Positions 4,894 to 10,044 of a stretch of 10,044 nt of DNA are shown here, in pieces (position 1 is the first letter of the stretch; every line of letters starts with the position of its first letter). The notes under the pieces were generated by a model. It was not told the origin of the DNA and made no database searches. It worked only from the letters and a program-made list of their open reading frames with translations. Origin of the DNA: CAYLHS01 sp964496205 (GTDB lineage Bacteria > Actinomycetota > Acidimicrobiia > Spongiisociales > UBA4744). The stretch spans positions 1-10,044 of the forward strand of contig CAZBXV010000064.1 of NCBI GenBank assembly GCA_964496205.1. Reading direction: 5' to 3'. Position numbers and translations under genes: made by a program.

Positions 4894-4981
4894 TGTCCTC
4901 CCCTCGCGAGGGCGAAGCCCGAGTGCTGGAGGAGGTGGCGTCGAGATGATGCTCGACGCCGGAGGGGACGGTTCCCACCAA
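4894..4981 (-). repeat. Structured intergenic repeat, copy B (inverted relative to copy A)
   Basis: Read on the minus strand from 4981, this segment repeats copy A (270-361): 22 of 23 bases identical in the first block, then CCACCTCCTCCAGCACTC, GGCTTCGC and GGGGAGGA in the same order. The internal hairpin is a perfect 9-bp stem, GGCGTCGAG/CTCGACGCC (4937-4960), where copy A has GGAC/GTCC. The second hairpin core is GGGCTTCGCCC where copy A has GAGGCTTCGCTT. The outer stem also forms, with changed pairs. Differing bases that keep pairing suggest selection for structure. Confidence 0.6.
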
Positions 4982-5056
4982 CGAAGACAGCTCACAGCAG
5001 CAGCGGACGGCGAACGGTTCCAATCGCAGGCCGTCTGCGTCGGCTGTCATCCGTCA

Positions 5057-5068
5057 TGTGCTAACGTG
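5057..5068 (+). promoter_or_regulatory. Extended -10 promoter for rplJL
   Basis: TGTGCTAACGTG contains a TGC extension plus a -10 box TAACGT (5062-5067). No good -35 is found 16-18 bp upstream, which fits an extended -10 promoter. The same 12-mer, one base different, occurs at the second rpoB promoter (6587-6598). Transcription from about 5074 would give a leader of about 130 nt carrying the L10 site. Confidence 0.55.
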
Positions 5069-5089
5069 CCGTCCACAACTCCAACCTCG

Positions 5090-5190
5090 ACCGAAGACCG
5101 CCGGTACCTCAGCGTTCAAACGGGATGACTCCCGGCCTGCGTAGGGCGTTGCTCCTGTGGCTCCCGTCGTATTCGGCGAGGAGCCTTACC
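5090..5190 (+). promoter_or_regulatory. Probable ribosomal protein L10 leader (autoregulatory mRNA structure)
   Basis: The rplJ 5' leader contains CGAAGACCGCCGGTACC, a GCCGG/CCGGC closing stem, an internal CGGGA/TCCCG hairpin and GGCCTGCGTAGG, in the layout I associate with actinobacterial L10 leaders that bind the L10-L7/L12 complex. A second hairpin follows: GGCTCCCGTCG (5159-5169) pairs with CGGCG and GGAGCC (5174-5185) with one bulged A and a TATT loop, ending 11 bp before the Shine-Dalgarno region. The pattern is recalled, not computed; position upstream of rplJ is the main support. Confidence 0.55.
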
Positions 5191-5205
5191 GATAGAGGAG
5201 GAGCA

Positions 5206-6045
5206 ATGCCACGACCTGAGAAGGTCCAGGCAGTTGAAGAAATCCGACAGCGACTGGCAGAGTCGAGGGCGACGTTCGTCACCGAGTACCGCGGCCTGAC
5301 GGTTCCCGAGCAGCAGACCCTTCGGGCCGAGCTGCGGAAGGCCGAGGGCGAGTACAAGATCGTGAAGATGTCGCTCGCACGCCGTGCAGCCGACGAGGAA
5401 GGGCTCGAACAGCTCCACGACGTGCTGGCAGGTCCGACCGCGCTTGCGTTCGCGGCCGCCGATGCCGTGACCGTTGCAAAGGCTCTGCGTGACTTCGCGA
5501 AAGAGCATGAGCACCTGATCATCAAGGCAGGCGTGCTCTCGGGTGAAGTGCTGACACCTGAGAAGGTCTCCGAGCTGGCCGACATCCAGCCGCGAGAGGT
5601 TCTGCTCGGCCGGATCGCCGGTGGCTTCCAGGCACCGATGTCGAAACTCGCCGGTTTGTTGCAGGCACTGCCACGCAACGCCGCGTCGATGTTCTCTCAA
5701 CTGCTGGAGAAGAAGGAAACAGAGCCGGCACCCGCCGAAGCTGAGGCGGAGCCTGTCGCGGAGACGCCTGAGGTAGCCGAGGAGGTCAAGCCGGAGGCCG
5801 AAGCTGAACCGGTAGCCGAAGAGGCACCTGAGGCGAGTGAGGTCGCAGCAGAAGAGGCGGCAGAGGCAGAGGCTGAACCCGAAGAGGTCGAGGCCGAGAC
5901 CCCCGTTGAAGAAGCAACGGTGCCCAAGGTCGAAGAGGCCACGAAAGTCGCCGAAGCGGTCGATGCCACGCCCGACGCGGAGGAAACACCCGTGGAGGAG
6001 ACGCCCAAGCCGAAGCCAAAAGCCAAGAAGAAGTCTGAGGAGTAG
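5206..6045 (+). CDS. rplJ: 50S ribosomal protein L10 with a long acidic C-terminal extension
   Basis: The 279-residue protein has a normal L10 core (about 1-170). It includes the N-terminal rRNA-binding domain (VTEYRGLTVPEQQTLRAEL, YKIVKMSLARRA), the GPTALAF segment and the C-terminal helix (LLQALPRNAASMFSQLLEKK) that anchors L7/L12 dimers at the stalk base. L10 is usually about 165-180 residues; here about 109 extra residues follow, dominated by Glu, Ala, Pro and Val with a repeated EAEAEPVAE unit, ending in lysine-rich KPKPKAKKKSEE. The tail continues in frame at similar base composition, so it is not an obvious frameshift. Start ATG 5206 follows GAGGAGGAG. rplL begins 3 bp after the stop. 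Confidence 0.95.
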   Translation: MPRPEKVQAVEEIRQRLAESRATFVTEYRGLTVPEQQTLRAELRKAEGEYKIVKMSLARRAADEEGLEQLHDVLAGPTALAFAAADAVTVAKALRDFAKEHEHLIIKAGVLSGEVLTPEKVSELADIQPREVLLGRIAGGFQAPMSKLAGLLQALPRNAASMFSQLLEKKETEPAPAEAEAEPVAETPEVAEEVKPEAEAEPVAEEAPEASEVAAEEAAEAEAEPEEVEAETPVEEATVPKVEEATKVAEAVDATPDAEETPVEETPKPKPKAKKKSEE

Positions 6046-6048
6046 ACC

Positions 6049-6435
6049 ATGGCAAAGATGAAGACAGAAGAGCTCCTGGCGGTCTTCGAAGAGATGACCG
6101 TGATCGAGCTGAAGGAGTTCCTCGACGCGTTCGAGGAGAAGTTCGACGTGACCGCAGCAGCACCCGTCGCGATGGCGGCGATGGCTGCCCCGGCCGGCGC
6201 CGAAGCAGCGGCGGCGGAGGAGAAGGACGAGTTCGATGTCGTTCTGTCTGCGGTCGGCGACAAGAAGATCCAGGTCATCAAGGAGGTCCGAGCGCTGACC
6301 AGCCTCGGATTGAAGGAGGCCAAGGAGCTCGTCGACAACGCTCCGGGCGCCGTGCTCGAGCATGTCGACAAGGAGTCGGCCGAGAAGGCCAAGGAGCAGC
6401 TCGAGAGTGCCGGAGCATCTGTCGAACTGAAGTAG
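6049..6435 (+). CDS. rplL: 50S ribosomal protein L7/L12
   Basis: The 128-residue protein is canonical L7/L12, the multi-copy stalk protein that recruits translation GTPases. The N-terminal dimerisation and L10-binding helices (about 1-36, LLAVFEEMTVIELKEFLDAFEEKF) are followed by an Ala/Met/Pro-rich hinge (about 37-56). The C-terminal factor-binding domain (about 58-128) contains FDVVLSAVGDKKIQVIKEVR and LGLKEAKELVDNAP. It starts 3 bp after rplJ, with GAGGAG of the preceding gene end serving as the ribosome binding site. A hairpin follows 22 bp after the stop. Confidence 0.98.
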   Translation: MAKMKTEELLAVFEEMTVIELKEFLDAFEEKFDVTAAAPVAMAAMAAPAGAEAAAAEEKDEFDVVLSAVGDKKIQVIKEVRALTSLGLKEAKELVDNAPGAVLEHVDKESAEKAKEQLESAGASVELK

Positions 6436-6456
6436 CGTCTGGGCGTACAAGACTCC

Positions 6457-6487
6457 GGGGTGGGACGGCCATGTCGTCCCACCCTTT
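6457..6487 (+). terminator. Terminator/attenuator hairpin between rplL and rpoB
   Basis: GGGTGGGACG (6458-6467) pairs exactly with CGTCCCACCC (6475-6484) around a GCCATGT loop, extendable by one G-T pair, and is followed by TTT. The short T-run suggests partial termination, a common way to lower rpoBC expression relative to the ribosomal stalk genes. Confidence 0.65.
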
Positions 6488-6496
6488 GACATACCC

Positions 6497-6525
6497 TTGA
6501 CCTGTCCCGAGCGAAACGATATGTT
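6497..6525 (+). promoter_or_regulatory. rpoB promoter P1
   Basis: TTGACC (6497-6502) and TATGTT (6520-6525) are separated by exactly 17 bp, matching 5/6 and 4/6 of the consensus. RNA would begin near 6532, within a 7-bp inverted repeat (TTCGCAC 6527-6533, GTGCGAA 6543-6549) that could be an operator or a 5' hairpin. Confidence 0.65.
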
Positions 6526-6568
6526 GTTCGCACAAGGCGCCGGTGCGAACCGGACGGTCAGATCTCGA

Positions 6569-6597
6569 TTGCCGCCGGGATAGGTGTGTGCTAACCT
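6569..6597 (+). promoter_or_regulatory. rpoB promoter P2
   Basis: TTGCCG (6569-6574), a 17-bp spacer and TAACCT (6592-6597) preceded by TGC form an extended -10 promoter. The TGTGCTAACCTG block (6587-6598) matches the rplJ promoter at 11 of 12 bases. Transcription from about 6604 leaves a leader of about 40 nt to the TTG start. Confidence 0.6.
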
Positions 6598-6643
6598 GGC
6601 TTTTCGCCGTTCGCAGTCAGCCAAGGGTTCAAGGAGGAGTCAC

Positions 6644-9600
6644 TTGCCCTCGCGCGTCAACCCCCGTCTTTCCTTTGCCAAGATCCCCGAAGTCCTTCCG
6701 ATCCCCAATCTTCTCGCCCTCCAGTACGAAAGTTTCCAGTGGTTCCTCGATGAGGGACTGAAGGAGATCTTCGAGGGCATCTCGCCGATCGAAGACTTCA
6801 CGGGCGAGCTCGCGTTGGAGCTCACCGATCATCGATTCGGTGACGCCCCTCGATCCGTCGAGGAGTGCAAAGAACGCGACGCCCACTACTCGAAGCCCCT
6901 GTTCGTCACCGCCCGGTTCGTCAACCGGAAGACCGGTGAGATCAAGGAGCAGCAGGTCTTCCTGGGTGATTTCCCGATGATGACCGACAAGAGTGTCTTC
7001 ATCATCAACGGCACCGAACGAGTCGTCGTCAGTCAGCTCGTACGGTCGCCGGGTGTCTACTTCGACCGCACGATCGACAAGTCGTCCGACCGGGAGATCC
7101 ATAGCACCAAGATGATCCCAGGCCGTGGTGCATGGCTCGAGTTCGACACCGACAAGCGCGGAACGATCGGCGTGCGCGTCGACCGGAAGCGTCGCCAGCA
7201 CGTCACTGCGTTCCTGCGCGCCCTCGGAATCGCCGAGACCGATGAAGAGATCCTCGCGCTGTTCCCCGACTCGCCATCGATTCAGATCACCCTCGAGCGC
7301 GACACGACAGTAGATCGTGAGGATGCGCTTCTCGATCTGTACCGGAAGCTGCGGCCGGGCGAACCGACCACCGTTGAGTCGGCCCGTGGTTTGCTGCAGA
7401 CGCTGTTCAAGAATCCCAAGCGGTATGACCTGACAAAGGTCGGACGCTACAAGATGAACCAGAAGTTCGCGCGGCCGATTCCCGACGACTACAACCCCGA
7501 AGAGATGGGCCTGCTCACCGATGACGACATTCTCGATGCTATCGGATACCTCGTCGCTCTCCACGAGGAGAAGAGCACGTTCACGACCCGTGAGGGACTC
7601 GAGATTCCGGTCAGGGTTGATGACATCGACCACTTCGGCAACCGGCGTGTGCGTACGGTCGGTGAGCTGATCCAGAACCAGGTTCGGGTTGGCCTCACTC
7701 GCCTCGAGCGGGTCGTGCGTGAGCGCATGACCACCCAGGACTCCGATGCGATCACGCCGCAGAGCCTGATCAATATCCGTCCTGTCATCTCGGCGATCAA
7801 CGAGTTCTTCGGTTCCAGCCAACTGAGTCAGTTCATGGATCAGCCGAACCCGCTGGCCGGTGTGACCCACCGCCGCCGCCTCTCTGCGCTAGGCCCCGGA
7901 GGCCTCTCGCGAGAGAGGGCGGGGTTCGAGGTGCGGGACGTTCACTCCTCTCACTACGGGCGCATGTGCCCGATCGAGACGCCGGAGGGTCCCAACATCG
8001 GTTTGATTGGATCGCTTGCGACCTACGCGAAGGTCAACATGTACGGGTTCATCGAGACCCCGTACCGCAAGGTGGCCGACGGCAAGGTGACGGACCAGAT
8101 CGACTACCTGACCGCGACGGAGGAAGAGCGGTTCGTCATCGCACAGGCCAACGCTGCGCTCAACGCTGACGGAACGTTTGTGAATGATCGAGTACTCGTT
8201 CGGCTTCCTGGCGGAACCGGCGAAGTCGACTCGCTGGTTCCCGAACAGATCGACTACATGGATGTGTCACCGAAGCAGATCGTGTCGATCGCCACGGCGC
8301 TCATCCCATTCCTCGAACACGACGACGCCAATCGCGCACTGATGGGCTCGAACATGCAGCGCCAGGCCGTCCCGTTGGTGCGGCCGGAAGCACCGCTCGT
8401 CGGAACCGGCATCGAGGGCCGTGTCGCTCAGGACTCTGGCGACATGGTCATCTCGAAGGTGAAGGGCACGGTCGTGGACGTAACGGGCGATGAGATCGTC
8501 GTCAAGGAAGCCAGGAAGAACGCCAAGCACAGCTACCGGGTGCAGAAGTTCGAGCGCTCGAATCAGGGCACCTCGATGAACCAGAAGCCGATCGTCTCTA
8601 TCGGCGACGACGTCGAGGTTGGCTCGGTGCTTGCCGACGGACACTCGACCGACCGGGGCGAACTGGCTCTCGGTCGGAATCTGCTGGTCGCTTTCATGCC
8701 GTGGCGCGGTCACAACTACGAAGACGCGATCGTGATCTCCGAACGTCTGGTCAAGGAAGACATTCTCACCTCGATCCACATAGAGGAGCATGAGATCAGG
8801 GCGAGAGACACGAAACTCGGCTCAGAGGAGATCACCCGAGACATCCCCAATGTGGCCGAGGAATCGCTGCGCAATCTCGACGACGAGGGGATCATCCGCA
8901 TCGGTGCCGAGGTCAGTCCTGGCGACTACCTGGTCGGCAAGGTCACCCCGAAAGGCGAGACCGAACTGACCCCCGAAGAGCGGCTGCTCCGAGCCATTTT
9001 CGGTGAGAAGGCTCGTGAAGTCCGCGACACCTCCCTGCGTGTTCCCCACGGTGAGAGCGGCAAGGTGATCGGCGTCCGTATCCTGCGGCGCTCCGAGGGC
9101 TACGACCTGAAACCGGGCGTCAACGAGATGGTTCGCGTCTACGTCGCTCAGCAGCGCAAGATCTCCGCCGGTGACAAGCTCGCCGGTCGTCATGGCAACA
9201 AGGGCGTGATCTCCAAGGTGCTGCCCGTCGAGGACATGCCGTTCCTCGCCGATGGCACGCCGGTCGACATCATCCTCTCGCCACTAGGCGTGCCGTCACG
9301 AATGAACCTCGGCCAGGTGTTGGAGACGCACCTCGGCTGGGCTGCCGCCCAAGGGTGGGAGCCGTTCGACTCGGACAGCCCTGCCGCAAAGGGCGCCGAC
9401 CCCTGGACCACGGTGGCGACACCGGTGTTCGACGGCGCACGCGAGGGAGAGATCGCGGATGTCATCAGCCACGCTCGACCGAACCGCGACGGTGACACCC
9501 TCGTCAACGACTCCGGCAAGGCAACACTGTTCGACGGTCGTGACGGTGAACCGTTCGACACGCCGATCACGGTCGGATACATCTACGTGTTGAAGCTCGT

Positions 9601-10027
9601 CCACCTCGTCGACGACAAGATCCACGCCAGGTCCACGGGCCCGTACTCGATGATCACCCAGCAGCCGCTCGGAGGTAAGGCACAGTTCGGTGGCCAGCGT
9701 TTCGGAGAGATGGAGGTGTGGGCGCTGGAAGCCTACGGCGCCGCCTACGCCCTACAGGAGCTGTTGACGATCAAGTCGGACGACGTCGCCGGCCGAGTCA
9801 AGGTCTACGAGGCGATCGTCAAGGGCGACAACATCCCCGAACCGGGAATCCCGGAGTCGTTCAAGGTGCTGATCAAAGAGATGCAGAGCCTTTGCCTCAA
9901 CGTCGAGATGCTCTCGGCAGGTGAGGAGATCGAACTTCGAGACCTCGAAGAAGACGTGTACCGCACGGCGGAATCTCTCGGGATCGACTTGTCCCGTCCG
10001 GAACGCCGCGAGACCACCACTGCGTAA
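6644..10027 (+). CDS. rpoB: DNA-directed RNA polymerase beta subunit
   Basis: The 1127-residue protein is complete RpoB. Visible landmarks are the N-terminal LPIPNLLALQYESFQWF and the rifampicin region SSQLSQFMDQPNPLAGVTH (391-409) leading into RRRLSALGPGGLSRERAGF. Further on are HYGRMCPIETPEGPNIGLI, MPWRGHNYEDA from 685, the active-site DKLAGRHGNKG (844-854) with its two conserved lysines, and the C-terminal GGKAQFGGQRFGEMEVWALEAYGAAYALQELL. No large insertion is seen; the length is slightly below the roughly 1160-1180 of Streptomyces and Mycobacterium. TTG 6644 is chosen because AAGGAGG (6631-6637) sits 6 nt upstream; an upstream in-frame GTG at 6584 lies inside promoter P2. It is followed by rpoC. 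Confidence 0.98.
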   Translation: MPSRVNPRLSFAKIPEVLPIPNLLALQYESFQWFLDEGLKEIFEGISPIEDFTGELALELTDHRFGDAPRSVEECKERDAHYSKPLFVTARFVNRKTGEIKEQQVFLGDFPMMTDKSVFIINGTERVVVSQLVRSPGVYFDRTIDKSSDREIHSTKMIPGRGAWLEFDTDKRGTIGVRVDRKRRQHVTAFLRALGIAETDEEILALFPDSPSIQITLERDTTVDREDALLDLYRKLRPGEPTTVESARGLLQTLFKNPKRYDLTKVGRYKMNQKFARPIPDDYNPEEMGLLTDDDILDAIGYLVALHEEKSTFTTREGLEIPVRVDDIDHFGNRRVRTVGELIQNQVRVGLTRLERVVRERMTTQDSDAITPQSLINIRPVISAINEFFGSSQLSQFMDQPNPLAGVTHRRRLSALGPGGLSRERAGFEVRDVHSSHYGRMCPIETPEGPNIGLIGSLATYAKVNMYGFIETPYRKVADGKVTDQIDYLTATEEERFVIAQANAALNADGTFVNDRVLVRLPGGTGEVDSLVPEQIDYMDVSPKQIVSIATALIPFLEHDDANRALMGSNMQRQAVPLVRPEAPLVGTGIEGRVAQDSGDMVISKVKGTVVDVTGDEIVVKEARKNAKHSYRVQKFERSNQGTSMNQKPIVSIGDDVEVGSVLADGHSTDRGELALGRNLLVAFMPWRGHNYEDAIVISERLVKEDILTSIHIEEHEIRARDTKLGSEEITRDIPNVAEESLRNLDDEGIIRIGAEVSPGDYLVGKVTPKGETELTPEERLLRAIFGEKAREVRDTSLRVPHGESGKVIGVRILRRSEGYDLKPGVNEMVRVYVAQQRKISAGDKLAGRHGNKGVISKVLPVEDMPFLADGTPVDIILSPLGVPSRMNLGQVLETHLGWAAAQGWEPFDSDSPAAKGADPWTTVATPVFDGAREGEIADVISHARPNRDGDTLVNDSGKATLFDGRDGEPFDTPITVGYIYVLKLVHLVDDKIHARSTGPYSMITQQPLGGKAQFGGQRFGEMEVWALEAYGAAYALQELLTIKSDDVAGRVKVYEAIVKGDNIPEPGIPESFKVLIKEMQSLCLNVEMLSAGEEIELRDLEEDVYRTAESLGIDLSRPERRETTTA

Positions 10028-10039
10028 GGAAGGAGTGCC

Positions 10040-10044
10040 GTGCG
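10040..10044 (+). CDS. rpoC: Start of rpoC (RNA polymerase beta' subunit), first codon only
   Basis: After the rpoB stop, GGAAGGAG (10028-10035) is followed four bases later by GTG at 10040-10042, then the window ends. Position after rpoB makes the beta' subunit gene the near-certain identity, but the protein itself cannot be read and the start codon is a prediction. Confidence 0.55.

Larger units (their letters stand above)
4570..5058 (+). other. Long hairpin-rich noncoding spacer between rplA and the rplJ promoter
   Basis: No credible gene is visible in about 490 bp. Possible translations are low-complexity Arg/Pro/Gly-rich and lack Shine-Dalgarno sites. Instead there is a series of inverted repeats: TCGGGG C CCCCGA (4583-4595), GGCTCC/GGAGCC (4609-4626), GGCGGC/GCCGCC (4629-4651), CGGTGGTGCAG paired with CTGCA plus CCACCG with a 4-nt bulge (4669-4702), GGTGCA G TGCACC (4738-4750), and GGCGTCGAG/CTCGACGCC (4937-4960). 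The last belongs to the repeat at 4894-4981. The region could host a noncoding RNA or accumulated intergenic repeats; the sequence alone does not decide. Confidence 0.6.

Noticed and set aside
4570..5064. A 164-codon open frame across the rplA-rplJ spacer
   Set aside because: Composition is Arg/Gly/Pro/Ala-rich without domain-like order, there is no ribosome binding site at the ATG, it starts at the edge of the terminator hairpin, and it ends at the rplJ promoter. It is best seen as a by-product of high GC.
5116..6624. A 502-codon open frame on the minus strand opposite rplJ and rplL
   Set aside because: It is antisense to two certain ribosomal genes; its Leu/Arg/Gly-rich translation mirrors the Glu/Ala codons of the L10 tail.
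6584..6643. Upstream GTG start for rpoB
   Set aside because: It lies inside the P2 -10 region and has no Shine-Dalgarno site; TTG 6644 follows AAGGAGG at ideal spacing.

Overview
The window looks like the chromosome of a high-GC member of the Actinomycetota (Actinobacteria), probably a lineage outside the well-studied Mycobacterium/Streptomyces groups, such as Acidimicrobiia. The class-level guess is inference. The evidence is the gene order tuf-rpmG-(hydroxyacyl dehydratase)-tRNA-Trp-secE-nusG-rplK-rplA-rplJ-rplL-rpoB-rpoC, which parallels the rpmG2-hadABC-trpT-secE-nusG-rplK-rplA locus of mycobacteria. GTG and TTG starts, 4-bp start/stop overlaps and an actinobacterial-style RpoB support it. 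All genes lie on the + strand.

Region 1 (1-2217): the last codons of EF-Tu and ribosomal protein L33 are followed by a 255-bp spacer. The spacer holds one copy of a structured intergenic repeat, a weak promoter and a perfect 13-bp-arm palindrome. Next come three translationally coupled genes: a single-chain two-hotdog (HadA-HadB-like) dehydratase, an ECF sigma factor, and a tiny zinc-type anti-sigma factor with one membrane segment.

Region 2 (2218-4570): a near-consensus promoter drives tRNA-Trp(CCA) and, with no visible terminator in between, secE-nusG-rplK-rplA. The rplK-rplA gap carries a perfect 15-bp-arm palindrome and a second element that resembles the 23S rRNA L1-binding site and abuts the rplA ribosome binding site, so it is a candidate L1 autoregulatory site. 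A strong hairpin follows rplA.

Region 3 (4570-5205): an unusually long hairpin-rich spacer with no credible gene. It contains an inverted second copy of the repeat seen after rpmG, then an extended -10 promoter and a probable L10 leader.

Region 4 (5206-10044): rplJ, encoding L10 with a roughly 109-residue Glu/Ala/Pro-rich tail, and rplL. Then a 208-bp spacer with a terminator/attenuator hairpin and two promoters, full-length rpoB from a TTG start, and the first bases of rpoC.

Most of the window is core translation, transcription and Sec-export machinery. The parts most worth attention are the paired structured repeats, the L1-site mimic, the sigma/anti-sigma pair coupled to the dehydratase, and the L10 tail. 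No CRISPR array, insertion sequence or phage gene is visible.
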